The notes under the pieces: model-generated
Databases searched by the model: none
What the model was told of the DNA's origin: nothing
The model's input: the letters and a program-made list of their open reading frames with translations, nothing else
Program-made: the position numbers and the translations under genes
Shown here: positions 17,424 through 26,469 of the stretch, one piece after another
How positions within the stretch are numbered: the stretch's first letter is position 1
Layout of the letters: each line of letters starts with the position of its first letter
NCBI RefSeq assembly: GCF_000143885.2
Contig: NC_018581.1
Span: 4,464,001-4,528,000, forward strand
Origin: Gordonia sp. KTR9
Lineage (GTDB): Bacteria; Actinomycetota; Actinomycetes; Mycobacteriales; Mycobacteriaceae
Length of the DNA: 64,000 bases
Direction: 5' to 3'

Positions 17424-18563
17424 TCAGCCGCCCAGCGTCTTGTTCATCCGTCCGACGGCCTCGTCGTACTCGCTCACGAGGTCGGCGATGAGGTCGGCGA
17501 CCGGTGTGATCGCGTTGCACCGCCCGACGATCTGACCGGCCGGCATCGCGACGACATCGGGATTGTCGGCCGCCGAGATACGCGCATGCGCCTCGGCGAC
17601 GAGGAGATTCTGCAGCGGCATCGGCAGGGGCTCGGGCGCGTTGTCGGCGTCCCACGCATCGGTCCAGGCCGTCTTCAACAGTCGCGCAGGCTTTCCCGAG
17701 TAGATTCGCCGACGCACGGTGTCGCGCGACGTCGCCTTGAGCAGTGCCTGTTGGACGGTGGACGGCTTGTCGGAGCCCTCGGGCACGCCGAGCTTGTACT
17801 CCGCGGCCGTCAGCCAGTACGTCCCCATCCACACCCCCTGGGCGCCGAGCGCGATGGCCGCGGCGATCTGGCGGCCACTACCGACGCCACCGGCCGCGAG
17901 AACCGGTGCGGTGTCGCCGACCGCGTCCACGAGTTCGGGCCACAGGATCATCGAGGTGACCTCGCCGGTGTGCCCGCCACCTTCGTAACCCTGCGCGATG
18001 ACGATGTCCACGCCGGCCTCGACGTGGTGCAACGCATGGTCTTTCGCGCCGGCCAGTGCGGCCACCAGCACCCCGTTGTCGTGCGCGGTCTGGATGACGT
18101 CGGGCGGCGGGGACCCCAGCGCGTTGGCGATCAGCTTGATCTGCCCGTACTTACGACGATGCTCCATCGAGATGTCGACGTGGGACCGCGCGACCGAGTG
18201 CAGCCAGCCGAGCACACCGGCGTCGACCCGATCACCACCGGGAAGGGGCGGCACACCCAGATCGTCCAGCGTGCGTTCGACGAATGCGCGGTGCTCCGGC
18301 GGGATCATGGAACCGAGGTCGACCTTGGAACCCTCGGTGGGGATCTTGGCGGGCATCACCACGTCGACGCCGAACGGCTTGCCGTCGGTGTTCTCGTGGA
18401 TCCACTCCAGGACCTCGTCGAGCTCGTCGGCCTCGTTGAAGCGGACACAACCCAGCACCCCGAGCCCACCGGCGCGACTGATCGCCGCCGCCACATCCTG
18501 GCTGGGGGTGAATCCGAAGATCGGGTACTCGATGCCGAACTTCTCGGCCAGTTCAGTACGCAT
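17424..18563 (-). CDS. Nitronate monooxygenase-like FMN enzyme
   Basis: This 379-residue TIM-barrel flavoprotein belongs to the 2-nitropropane dioxygenase/NMO superfamily. It shows GGLGVLG near the N-terminus, the GYEGGGHTGEV flavin-contact segment and VLAAGGVGSGRQIAAAIALGAQGVWMGT. ATG 18563 is the family-type start (MRTELAEKFGIEYPIFGF). It lies 23 bases after fadD19 in the same direction and so may be co-transcribed with it. The true substrate is unknown. IpdC at 42430 is a distant relative acting on steroid CoA esters, so a steroid-related role is possible. Confidence 0.82.
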   Translation of the reverse strand: MRTELAEKFGIEYPIFGFTPSQDVAAAISRAGGLGVLGCVRFNEADELDEVLEWIHENTDGKPFGVDVVMPAKIPTEGSKVDLGSMIPPEHRAFVERTLDDLGVPPLPGGDRVDAGVLGWLHSVARSHVDISMEHRRKYGQIKLIANALGSPPPDVIQTAHDNGVLVAALAGAKDHALHHVEAGVDIVIAQGYEGGGHTGEVTSMILWPELVDAVGDTAPVLAAGGVGSGRQIAAAIALGAQGVWMGTYWLTAAEYKLGVPEGSDKPSTVQQALLKATSRDTVRRRIYSGKPARLLKTAWTDAWDADNAPEPLPMPLQNLLVAEAHARISAADNPDVVAMPAGQIVGRCNAITPVADLIADLVSEYDEAVGRMNKTLGG

Positions 18564-18586
18564 GATGTCAGCTCGCTTCCGGCGCT

Positions 18587-20212
18587 CTACTGCGCCTCGT
18601 CGGCGGGACGCCCGGTGGTGACCGACGCTCCCCATCGATAGTCGGGTTTGCCTGCGGGAGAACGCTTGATCTCGTCCACGAACCACACGCTGCGCGGACA
18701 TTTGTAGCCCGCGAGTTCTTTTCGGACGACGTCGTTGAGACTCGCGAGTGACGGTCGCGCGCCGTCCCGGGTGGCGATGACCGCAGCGACGCGCTGGCCC
18801 CACCGATCATCGGCCACACCGACCACGACGGTGTCGAACACGTCCGGGTGGGCCTTGAGCGCCCCCTCCACCTCCTCGGGGAACACCTTCTCGCCACCGG
18901 TGTTGATCGACACCGAGCCTCGGCCGAGCATGGTGATCGTCCCGTCGGCCTCGAGGACGGCGTTGTCGCCGGGCAGCGAGTACCGCACCCCGTCGAAGAC
19001 CCTGAACGTCTTGGCCGACTTCTCCGGATCGTTGTGGTAGCGCAGCGGTACATGTCCGGAGCGGGCGAGGACGCCGACCTCACCACTGCCGGGCTCGACC
19101 GGTGTGCCGTCCTCCCGGAGGACGTGGGTCTCGCTGTCGGCCTTGACCCGCGGTCCCCCGGTGTGCGGTGTGCCCTTGGCGACCACGCCCATCCCGCCGA
19201 AACCGGTCTCCGACGACCCGATCGCGTCGATGATGATCGAGTTCGGGAAACGGTCGAGGAACTGCTCTTTGACACTCGGCGAGAAGAGACATGCCGACGA
19301 CGCGATCGACAGCACGCTCGACAGATCGCGCTCGCCGCCGTTCTCGAGGGCCTCGATCATGGGTCGCCCCATCGCATCTCCGGTGATGAACACGACGTTG
19401 ACCTTGTGCCGTTCGACGATGTCCCACGCGGCGGATCCGCTGAACTCGGGGTACACCACCGCTTTTCCGCCGGCGAACAGGGACTGGAAGATCGCCCACT
19501 GCGACCCGCCGTGGATGAACGGCGGGATCGGATAGCGGACGAGCTGCCCGCCCTCGGCGCCGGTCTTGGCGAGATGCCATTCGTCGGGCACGGGTTCGCT
19601 GGTGTACCAGTCGATTCCGCCACCGAGGACGCGCCACACGTCCACCTGCCGCCACACCACGCCCTTCGGCTTCCCGGTGGTACCCCCGGTGTAGAGCATG
19701 TACAGGTCGTCGTCGCTGCGTTCTTCGAAGTCGCGTTCGGCCGACGACGCCGCGATCGCCTCCTCGAAACGGACCGCATCGCTGTGGCCCGCACAGCACA
19801 GCTCTTCGGCGGACCCGTCCTCGATGACGATGCGGTATTCGAGATCGGGCGATTTCGGCAACGTGTTGCAGACGCGTGTGGCGAAGCTGCGTTCGTGAAT
19901 CAGCACCTTCATCCCCGAGTCGGTGAAGATGTGTTCGAGCTCGGCTTCGACGTAGCGGTAGTTGACGTTGACCATCACCGCGCGCGCCTTGAAGATGGCG
20001 ACCATCGCCTCGACCGACTCGATGGTGTTCCTGCTGTACAGGCCCACCCGGTCGCCCGGCTGCACGCCCAGTTCCCGCAGCTTGTGGGCGAGGGCGTTCG
20101 ACCGCGCCTCCAGTTCGGCGTAGGAGCGCGTGCGGTCACCGGACTCGAGCGCGATGCGCTCGGGAACCAGGTCGACGGCATGCTCGATGAGGTCGGCGAT
20201 CGTGTAGGCCAT
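18587..20212 (-). CDS. fadD19: FadD19, sterol side-chain CoA ligase
   Basis: This 541-residue ANL ligase has YTGGTTGKPKG at residues 174-184, IGSSETG, and a C-terminal SPAGKPDYRW with the catalytic Lys. It matches Rv3515c, which activates full-length C8 sterol side chains and in rhodococci is needed for C24-branched sterols. The start is ATG 20212; the longer frame crosses the KstR box and is rejected. It is divergent from echA19 across a promoter with a KstR box 12 bases from the start codon. Confidence 0.93.
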   Translation of the reverse strand: MAYTIADLIEHAVDLVPERIALESGDRTRSYAELEARSNALAHKLRELGVQPGDRVGLYSRNTIESVEAMVAIFKARAVMVNVNYRYVEAELEHIFTDSGMKVLIHERSFATRVCNTLPKSPDLEYRIVIEDGSAEELCCAGHSDAVRFEEAIAASSAERDFEERSDDDLYMLYTGGTTGKPKGVVWRQVDVWRVLGGGIDWYTSEPVPDEWHLAKTGAEGGQLVRYPIPPFIHGGSQWAIFQSLFAGGKAVVYPEFSGSAAWDIVERHKVNVVFITGDAMGRPMIEALENGGERDLSSVLSIASSACLFSPSVKEQFLDRFPNSIIIDAIGSSETGFGGMGVVAKGTPHTGGPRVKADSETHVLREDGTPVEPGSGEVGVLARSGHVPLRYHNDPEKSAKTFRVFDGVRYSLPGDNAVLEADGTITMLGRGSVSINTGGEKVFPEEVEGALKAHPDVFDTVVVGVADDRWGQRVAAVIATRDGARPSLASLNDVVRKELAGYKCPRSVWFVDEIKRSPAGKPDYRWGASVTTGRPADEAQ

Positions 20213-20223
20213 GGCTTCAAAAT

Positions 20224-20237
20224 TAGAACGTGTTATC
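20224..20237. promoter_or_regulatory. KstR box between fadD19 and echA19
   Basis: TAGAACGTGTTATC keeps the full left half-site and a GTT right half-site of the KstR consensus. It is shared by the divergent fadD19 and echA19 genes. Confidence 0.82.
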
Positions 20238-20322
20238 GTTCTGGGCAAGCGGCAAAACACGGCCGCCGCGATCACCTGAGCACGGTGACACCACCCGAGC
20301 CCAGCGACACCGGAGTGCAGCG

Positions 20323-21144
20323 ATGACCACAGCAACCCCCGCCGAGTCCGTCACCGAGAAGGCGCCCGAGTGCCTCGTCGAGAAGCGCGGGCACATCCTG
20401 ATCGTGACGATGAACCGCCCGGAGGCGCGTAACGCGCTCTCGACCGAGATGATGCGGATCATGACCGAGGCGTGGGATCAGGTCGATGCCGACCCCGACA
20501 TCCGCGTGGCCATCCTCACCGGCGCGGGCGGGTACTTCTGCGCGGGCGCCGACCTCAAGAGCATGAACAAGAACGCCCCCGGCGACACGGTCGATTCCGG
20601 CGCCTGGAATCCGGCCTCGTTGCCGGCTCTGCTGAAGGGGCGCCGGCTCACCAAACCGCTCATCGCCGCGGTGGAGGGGCCGGCGATCGCCGGCGGCACC
20701 GAGATCCTGCAGGGCACCGACATCCGGGTGGCCGGCGAGAGCGCCAAATTCGGTGTCTCCGAGGCTCGTTGGGGCCTCTACCCGATGGGCGGGAGCGCGG
20801 TTCGTCTCGTCCGGCAGATCCCGTACACCGTGGCCTGCGACATCCTGCTGACCGGCCGCCACATCACCGCGCGCGAGGCGCTCGAGTACGGCCTCATCGG
20901 CCACGTCGTCGACGACGGAACCGCCCTGGACAAGGCGCTCGAACTCGCCGAGAAGATCGCGGCCAACGGCCCTCTCGCGGTGCAGGGCATCCTCAAGACG
21001 ATCCGCGACACCGAGGGCCTGCACGAACTCGACGCCTTCGAGATCGACGCGAAGATCGGCATCTCGGTCTTCAAGTCGAAGGACGCCAAGGTGGGACCCC
21101 GCGCGTTCGCCGAGAAGCGCACGCCGGAGTTCACCGGGGAGTAG
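20323..21144 (+). CDS. echA19: EchA19, steroid enoyl-CoA hydratase
   Basis: This 273-residue crotonase-family protein has [10 protein letters not shown], the oxyanion-hole [15 protein letters not shown] and [21 protein letters not shown]. It matches Rv3516 by order beside fadD19. EchA19 hydrates the CoA-linked unsaturated cholesterol side chain in beta-oxidation. The ATG at 20323 follows GGAGTGCAGCG. The downstream neighbour is convergent. Confidence 0.9.
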   Translation: MTTATPAESVTEKAPECLVEKRGHILIVTMNRPEARNALSTEMMRIMTEAWDQVDADPDIRVAILTGAGGYFCAGADLKSMNKNAPGDTVDSGAWNPASLPALLKGRRLTKPLIAAVEGPAIAGGTEILQGTDIRVAGESAKFGVSEARWGLYPMGGSAVRLVRQIPYTVACDILLTGRHITAREALEYGLIGHVVDDGTALDKALELAEKIAANGPLAVQGILKTIRDTEGLHELDAFEIDAKIGISVFKSKDAKVGPRAFAEKRTPEFTGE

Positions 21145-21193
21145 CGCCACCGGGCAGTCCGGTCGAGCAGCATGCCCGGTGCGCGCCGGGTGC

Positions 21194-21979
21194 TCAGTGG
21201 ACGACGTCCGATGAACTCCCCGACGACCTACGGGCGCGCAGCACGATCTCGTCGAGGCGCCGACGGTGGTGATTCTCCAGGGGCAGGCTCGCCTGGATCT
21301 CGACAATGAGGGCCGCGGCGACGTCCCGGATCTTGACGTTCTCCTGCTGAGACCGCCACCGGAGCACATCGAATGCGCGGTCGGCGTTGACTCCGTACAC
21401 CAGCATGAGCATGCCCTTCGCCTGCTCTATCACCCCGCTGCTGTCGCGGAAGGCCCGCACCTGGTCGTCGACGCGCCGTTGCACCACGGCCAGTTCGGCG
21501 TCGGTCAGATCGAGATAGAAGCCCTCCGTGCCGATCGTCTCCCCGGTTGCGTCGGTGATGGAGTGGGCGATGACCGCGACCGGGCGGACCCGCCCCGACG
21601 TGTCGACGATGCGGTGGCGACTCGAGAACGGTGCGTGATCGGTGAGCATCTCGGCCAGCATCGCGTCGAAGTGGGCACGATCCTCGGGGTGCTTGTGGCG
21701 GCGCATGAGTTCGGTGGTCGGCTCCACCTCACCTGGTCCGTAGCCGTGCAGCGCGGCGACCTCATCGGACCACTCCCACTTCTCACCCTCGTAGAAGAAG
21801 CGGAAGTCGCCGATGCGTCGGATTCCCGACGGCATGCGGTCGGACGTCTTGTCCGGACGCCTCGCCGGGAGGGCGCCCCGTTCGTGGTCGGCGTCCTCGC
21901 AACGAGGGTCGTGGTCATCGTGCTGCACGCGGAGAATTCTATGACCGGCGAGGCCTCGAGGATGGATTTCGGCGGGCAC
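21194..21979 (-). CDS. PAS-ANTAR domain RNA-binding regulator
   Basis: A PAS fold spans about residues 57-160 (FRFFYEGEKWEWSDEVAALHG onward) and an ANTAR domain about 170-230 (GVIEQAKGMLMLVYGVNADR, then AFDVLRWRSQQENVKIRDVA). ANTAR proteins bind two-hairpin RNA motifs and prevent termination; PAS domains sense small ligands or redox state. The start is uncertain. GTG 21979 gives 261 residues, but the first 48 are not part of any domain and ATG 21835 would still keep both domains. It stands alone, convergent with echA19. Target RNAs are unknown. Confidence 0.8.
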   Translation of the reverse strand: MPAEIHPRGLAGHRILRVQHDDHDPRCEDADHERGALPARRPDKTSDRMPSGIRRIGDFRFFYEGEKWEWSDEVAALHGYGPGEVEPTTELMRRHKHPEDRAHFDAMLAEMLTDHAPFSSRHRIVDTSGRVRPVAVIAHSITDATGETIGTEGFYLDLTDAELAVVQRRVDDQVRAFRDSSGVIEQAKGMLMLVYGVNADRAFDVLRWRSQQENVKIRDVAAALIVEIQASLPLENHHRRRLDEIVLRARRSSGSSSDVVH

Positions 21980-21997
21980 CCGCGTTCGAGAGGGGGA

Positions 21998-23035
21998 TCA
22001 GACCAGCGTCGCCAGTTCGCGGATCGTCTCGGCGTCGCGAGCGGTCACCATCAGCATCGTGACGCCGGCCGCCTCCCACTCCTTGATCTGGGCGCGCACC
22101 TCGTCGGCCGTGCCGACCAGCATCGTCTCGCGGACCATCTCGTCGGGCACGGCGGCCACCGCCTCGGCCTTCTTGCCGCCGAGGAACAGGCTCACGATCT
22201 CGTCGACCGCGTCCGAGTAGCCCATCCGCTTGTACAGCTCCGCGTGGAAGTTCTTCTCCTTCGCGCCCATTCCGCCGACGTACAACGCGGTCGACGGCCG
22301 GTATCGGTCGATGGCGGCGGCCACGTCGTCGGTGATCACCACCTGCACGGTCGCGGCCACCTCGAAGTCCTCCCGCGAGCGACGCGCACCCGGCCGTGCG
22401 AAACCCTCGTCGAGCCACGAGTTGTACTGGTCGGCGAGACCGAGACTGAAGAAGATGGCCAGCCACCCGTCGGCGATCTCCGCGGTCTGCGCGACGTTCT
22501 TCGGCCCTTCGGCGCCGAGCCAGATCGGCACGTCGGCGCGCAGCGGGTGGGTGATCGGTTTGAGCGGTTTGCCGAGTCCGGTCGCCCCGGGTGCGCCGGC
22601 CGGGTACGGCAGCGGATAGTGCGGACCCGCGCTGGTCACCTTGTCCTGCCGGGCCAGCACATCCCGCACGACACGCACGTATTCGCGCGTGCGCGCCAGC
22701 GGTTTTGCGAATGGTTCGCCGTACCAACCCTCCACCACCTGGGGACCCGACACCCCGAGTCCGATGATGTGCCGGCCACCGGAGAGGTGGTCGAGGGTGA
22801 GCGCGTGCATGGCGAGCGAGGTCGGCGGACGCGCCGACAATTGGGCCACCGCGGTGCCCAGCCGGACGCGCGAGGTCGCCGCGCCCCACCACGCGAGCGG
22901 GGTGTAGGCGTCGGAGCCCCACGACTCCGCGGTGAACACCGCGTCGAACCCGCACTCCTCCGCGGCCGCGATCAACGCCGGCGCGCCCGGAATCGGGTCG
23001 GCACCCCAGTACCCCAGTTGCAGACCGAGCTTCAC
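21998..23035 (-). CDS. LLM-class F420-dependent oxidoreductase (Rv3520c-like)
   Basis: This 345-residue luciferase-like TIM-barrel protein reads KLGLQLGYWGADP at its start and has HIIGLGVSGPQVVEGWYGEPFAKP in the middle, as in F420-dependent oxidoreductases. GTG 23035 is preferred because AAGGGAG lies five bases upstream and the resulting N-terminus matches Rv3520c. A GTG two codons earlier is the alternative. It is divergent from the DUF35 gene across a perfect KstR box. The substrate is not established; the context suggests a sterol side-chain or ring intermediate. Confidence 0.85.
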   Translation of the reverse strand: MKLGLQLGYWGADPIPGAPALIAAAEECGFDAVFTAESWGSDAYTPLAWWGAATSRVRLGTAVAQLSARPPTSLAMHALTLDHLSGGRHIIGLGVSGPQVVEGWYGEPFAKPLARTREYVRVVRDVLARQDKVTSAGPHYPLPYPAGAPGATGLGKPLKPITHPLRADVPIWLGAEGPKNVAQTAEIADGWLAIFFSLGLADQYNSWLDEGFARPGARRSREDFEVAATVQVVITDDVAAAIDRYRPSTALYVGGMGAKEKNFHAELYKRMGYSDAVDEIVSLFLGGKKAEAVAAVPDEMVRETMLVGTADEVRAQIKEWEAAGVTMLMVTARDAETIRELATLV

Positions 23036-23098
23036 CGGCACTCCCTTCTCACCCGGCCGCGCGTTCCCACGGCCTGACATGCACCTTGTGTCCAATAC

Positions 23099-23112
23099 TA
23101 GAACGTGTTCTA
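23099..23112. promoter_or_regulatory. KstR box before the Rv3521-ltp4-ltp3 operon and the LLM oxidoreductase
   Basis: TAGAACGTGTTCTA is a perfect KstR palindrome placed between divergent starts at 23035 and 23127. It can control the leftward oxidoreductase and the rightward DUF35-ltp4-ltp3 operon. Confidence 0.9.
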
Positions 23113-23126
23113 CTCGAGATGTGAGC

Positions 23127-24173
23127 ATGAGCGTAACGTCTCCGGCCGCCCCGAATCCCGACACGCCACATCCCGTCGCCGAGGTGCCCGAGCCGAAGTC
23201 CCCGATCCTGACCGCTCCCCTGACCAACTCCTTCGACTACACACGGTCGCTGGGCCCGGTTCTGAGTCAGTTCGCGCTCGCGCTGCGCGACGGCCGGATC
23301 ATCGGGTCCAAGGGCAGCGACGGCAAGGTGTCGGTGCCCCCGGTCGAGTTCGATCCCGTCACCGGCGCACAGTCCGCCGAGTTCGTCGAGGTGTCGACGG
23401 TCGGCACGGTGACCACCTGGACGTGGAACCCCGAGCCGACGCCGGGCCAGCCGCTGGACACGCCGTTCGCGTGGGCGCTGATCCGTCTCGACGGCGCGGA
23501 CACCACACTGCTGCATGCGGTTTCGGCCGACTCACCCGACGCGTTGGCGACCGGCATGCGGGTTCACGCCGTGTTCGGCGCGGCACGCATCGGCCGGATC
23601 GACGACATCGCGTACTTCGCGCCCGGCGAGGAGCCCGCCACCGCTCCGGCCAACACCGCGGAGGCCCCCCGGGGCGCCGAGACGGGGCTCGTCGTCATCC
23701 CCACCCCGGTCAGCACCGAGATCACGCACTCGGCCAACGAAGAAGAATCCGTCTATCTCGAAGGACTGAAGGCGGGCAAGCTGATCGGCACGCGCATCGG
23801 TTCGGGAGTCGACGCCGGACGCGTCTACTTCCCACCTCGCGGGGTCAGTCCCGCCGACGGCTCGCCCGCGTCCGAACGTGTCGAGCTGGGCCACACCGGC
23901 ATCGTCACCACGTTCTGCATCGTCAACGTGCCCTTCCAGGGCCAGCGGATCAAGCCACCCTACGTGGCGGCGTACGTACTCCTCGACGGCGCTGACATCC
24001 CGTTCCTGCACCTGATCCTGGACTGTGAGGCCTCCGAGGTCCGAATGGGTATGCGCGTCAAGGCCGTCTGGCTTCCCGAAGACGAGTGGGAGTATTCGAT
24101 CGGCAACATCAGTCACTTCGCACCCACCGGAGAGCCCGACGCCGAGTACGACACCTACCGCGCCCACCTGTGA
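23127..24173 (+). CDS. Tandem DUF35 OB-fold protein, partner of steroid aldolases (Rv3521-like)
   Basis: This 348-residue protein contains two similar DUF35-like halves: FVEVSTVGTVTTWTWN with TPFAWALIRLDGADTTLLHAV in the first, and RVELGHTGIVTTFCIVNVPF with YVAAYVLLDGADIPFLHLIL in the second. DUF35 proteins pair with thiolase-fold aldol lyases such as Ltp2-ChsH2. Here the gene is followed by two such thiolase-fold genes, ltp4 and ltp3. I infer that it serves as the acyl-CoA binding partner of one or both. It starts at ATG 23127, just after the KstR box. Confidence 0.85.
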   Translation: MSVTSPAAPNPDTPHPVAEVPEPKSPILTAPLTNSFDYTRSLGPVLSQFALALRDGRIIGSKGSDGKVSVPPVEFDPVTGAQSAEFVEVSTVGTVTTWTWNPEPTPGQPLDTPFAWALIRLDGADTTLLHAVSADSPDALATGMRVHAVFGAARIGRIDDIAYFAPGEEPATAPANTAEAPRGAETGLVVIPTPVSTEITHSANEEESVYLEGLKAGKLIGTRIGSGVDAGRVYFPPRGVSPADGSPASERVELGHTGIVTTFCIVNVPFQGQRIKPPYVAAYVLLDGADIPFLHLILDCEASEVRMGMRVKAVWLPEDEWEYSIGNISHFAPTGEPDAEYDTYRAHL

Positions 24174-24189
24174 TGAAGGACCACCTCTG

Positions 24190-25239
24190 ATGACACTGCC
24201 ACCGATCGCGATCATCGGCTTCGCACACAGCCCGAATGTCGCCGGTACCCACGGCACCACCAACGGTGTCGAGATGCTGATCCCCTGTTTCGACAAGCTC
24301 TACGCCGAACTCGGCATCGCCCGCACCGACATCGAGTTCTGGTGCAGCGGATCGTCGGATTACCTTGCCGGGCGCGCGTTCTCCTTCATCTCCGCGATCG
24401 ACTCGATCGGCGCCATGCCGCCCATCAACGAGTCACATGTCGAGATGGACGGCGCGTGGGCTCTCTACGAGGCGTGGGTGAAGATCGCGACCGGCGAGGT
24501 CGACCTCGCCCTCGCCTACGGATTCGGCAAGGCCACCGCGGGCAACGCCGATCAGACCCTCACCCTGCAGACCGACCCGTACACCGTCGCCCCGCTGCAC
24601 CCGGACGCGCGGTCGCTCGGCGCCCTCCAGGCACGTGCCGGCATCGACGCCGGCGTGTGGACCGAGGCCGACATGGCCGAGATCGGCGCGCGCACCTTCG
24701 GCGGTTCGGTCGACGAGCTGCTCGGCCGCGAGTACATCGCGAACCCGTTGCGGCAGCACGACATCGCGCCCTACACCGATGCCGCCGCCGCGGTCGTGAT
24801 CGCGAGCGAGCGCAAGGCCCGTGAGCTTGTGGCCAATCCCGCGTTCGTCACCGGGTGGGACCACCGCATCGACACGCCCAACTTCGGGGCACGCGATCTC
24901 ACGCTGTCGCCCTCGACGAAGGTCGCCGGCGACACCGCGTTCGGCGACCGCAGCCGGGCGGTCGACGTCGCGGAGATCAACGCGTCGTACACACATCAGG
25001 AGATCATCGTCCGCAACGCGCTCGGGTTGCCCGACTCGGTGCGGATCAACCCGTCCGGCGGCTCGCTGGCCGGCAACTCGCTGTTCTCCGCCGGTCTCCA
25101 GCGCATCGGGTACGCGGCGCACGAGATCCTCAGCGGGAACGCGGGCACCGCACTCGCCCACGCGTCGAGCGGGCCGCTGTTGCAGCAGAACATGGTGGTC
25201 ACCCTGAGTGCCCAAACGAACTCGGGAGGCGAGAACTGA
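24190..25239 (+). CDS. ltp4: Ltp4, thiolase-fold steroid aldol lyase
   Basis: This 349-residue thiolase-like protein lacks the usual nucleophilic CxS motif of thiolases. It has INESHVEMDGAWALYEAW near the front and INPSGGSLAGNSLFSAGLQR near the back. It matches Rv3522. In rhodococci Ltp3 and Ltp4 are required for C24-branched sterol side chains, acting as aldol lyases. The ATG at 24190 lies 16 bases after the DUF35 gene. The stop overlaps the ltp3 start as TGATG, so the two proteins are probably made in equal amounts and may interact. Confidence 0.88.
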   Translation: MTLPPIAIIGFAHSPNVAGTHGTTNGVEMLIPCFDKLYAELGIARTDIEFWCSGSSDYLAGRAFSFISAIDSIGAMPPINESHVEMDGAWALYEAWVKIATGEVDLALAYGFGKATAGNADQTLTLQTDPYTVAPLHPDARSLGALQARAGIDAGVWTEADMAEIGARTFGGSVDELLGREYIANPLRQHDIAPYTDAAAAVVIASERKARELVANPAFVTGWDHRIDTPNFGARDLTLSPSTKVAGDTAFGDRSRAVDVAEINASYTHQEIIVRNALGLPDSVRINPSGGSLAGNSLFSAGLQRIGYAAHEILSGNAGTALAHASSGPLLQQNMVVTLSAQTNSGGEN

Positions 25240-26417
25240 TGGGACACAACAATCGAGCCGCGGTGCTGGGTACCGGACAGACGCGGTACGTCGCCAAGCG
25301 GTCCGATGTCACGATGGCCGGCATGGTCCGCGAGGCCATCGACGCCGCGCTCCTCGACTCCAAGGTCTCTCTCGACGACATCGACGCGATCGTCATCGGC
25401 AAGGCACCGGACCTCTTCGAGGGGTCGATGATGCCCGAGCTCGCGATGGCCGAGGCCATCGGCGCGGTCGGCAAACGACTCATCCGCGTGCACACCGCGG
25501 GTTCGGTCGGCGGCTCGACGGCCAACGTGGCGGCGTCGCTCATCTTCGCCGGAGTGCACAAACGGGTCCTGGCCGTCGCCTGGGAGAAGCAGTCGGAGTC
25601 CAACGCGATGTGGGCCCTGTCGATCCCGGTGCCGTTCACCAAACCGGTGGGCGCCGGCGCGGGCGGCTTCTTCGCCCCGCACGTGCGCGCCTACATCCGG
25701 CAGTCCGGAGCCCCCGAACACATCGGCGCGATGGTCGCGGCCAAGGACCGTCGCAACGGCGCGCTGAATCCGCTTGCGCACCTGCACCAGCCGGATCAGA
25801 CCGTCGAGAAGGTCATGAGCTCGCAGATGCTGTGGGACCCGATCCGCTACGACGAGACCTGCCCGTCGTCGGACGGGGCGTGCGCGGTCGTCATCGGTGC
25901 CGAAGACGTCGCCGACGCGGCGATCGCCGCGGGCGATCCGGTGGCGTGGATTCATGCCACGGCGATGCGCACCGAGCCGCTGTCGTACGCGCACCGCAAC
26001 GTCGTCAGCCCGCAGGCCGGTCGCGACGCCGCCGCCGCCCTGTGGAAGGCAGGCGGCATCAGCAATCCCCTCGAGGAGATCGACGCCGCCGAGATCTACG
26101 TGCCCTTCTCATGGTTCGAGCCGATGTGGCTGGAGAACCTCGGCTTCGTGGCCGAGGGCGAGGGCTGGAAGCTCACCGAATCCGGTGACACCGAGATCGG
26201 CGGGCGGCTCCCGCTCAACGCGTCCGGCGGTGTGTTGTCGTCGAACCCGATCGGGGCGTCGGGCATGATCCGGTTCGCCGAGGCGGCGATCCAGGTCATG
26301 GGCAAGGCCGGCGACCACCAGGTCGCGGACGCCCGCAAGGCCCTGGGCCACGCCTACGGCGGCGGTTCCCAGTACTTCTCCATGTGGCTCGTCGGCGCCG
26401 ACAAACCCCTGCACTGA
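25239..26417 (+). CDS. ltp3: Ltp3, thiolase-fold steroid aldol lyase
   Basis: This 392-residue SCP-x/thiolase-type protein matches Rv3523. Landmarks are VHTAGSVGGSTANVAASLIF, where a classical thiolase would have a Cys, and LNASGGVLSSNPIGASGMIR in place of the second catalytic loop, followed by GHAYGGGSQYFSMWL. The ribosome binding site GGGAGG lies within the end of ltp4. It is the last gene of the KstR-controlled DUF35-ltp4-ltp3 operon and is followed by a long imperfect hairpin. Confidence 0.9.
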   Translation: MGHNNRAAVLGTGQTRYVAKRSDVTMAGMVREAIDAALLDSKVSLDDIDAIVIGKAPDLFEGSMMPELAMAEAIGAVGKRLIRVHTAGSVGGSTANVAASLIFAGVHKRVLAVAWEKQSESNAMWALSIPVPFTKPVGAGAGGFFAPHVRAYIRQSGAPEHIGAMVAAKDRRNGALNPLAHLHQPDQTVEKVMSSQMLWDPIRYDETCPSSDGACAVVIGAEDVADAAIAAGDPVAWIHATAMRTEPLSYAHRNVVSPQAGRDAAAALWKAGGISNPLEEIDAAEIYVPFSWFEPMWLENLGFVAEGEGWKLTESGDTEIGGRLPLNASGGVLSSNPIGASGMIRFAEAAIQVMGKAGDHQVADARKALGHAYGGGSQYFSMWLVGADKPLH

Positions 26418-26422
26418 CGCGG

Positions 26423-26469
26423 ATTTCGTAGCATCCATGCGCGCCATGTGCGCATGAATGCTACGAAAT
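26423..26469. repeat. REP-like imperfect palindrome after ltp3
   Basis: Outer arms ATTTCGTAGCAT (26423-26434) and ATGCTACGAAAT (26458-26469) enclose inner arms CATGCGC (26436-26442) and GCGCATG (26450-26456). It overlaps the 3' end of the convergent AhpD-like gene. Related palindromes occur at 55821 and 56782, so this is a repeat family that may also act as a bidirectional terminator. Confidence 0.7.

Noticed and set aside
21148..21181. Hairpin between echA19 and the PAS-ANTAR gene as a terminator
   Set aside because: The stem is only eight bases with an 18-base loop, common by chance at this GC content.
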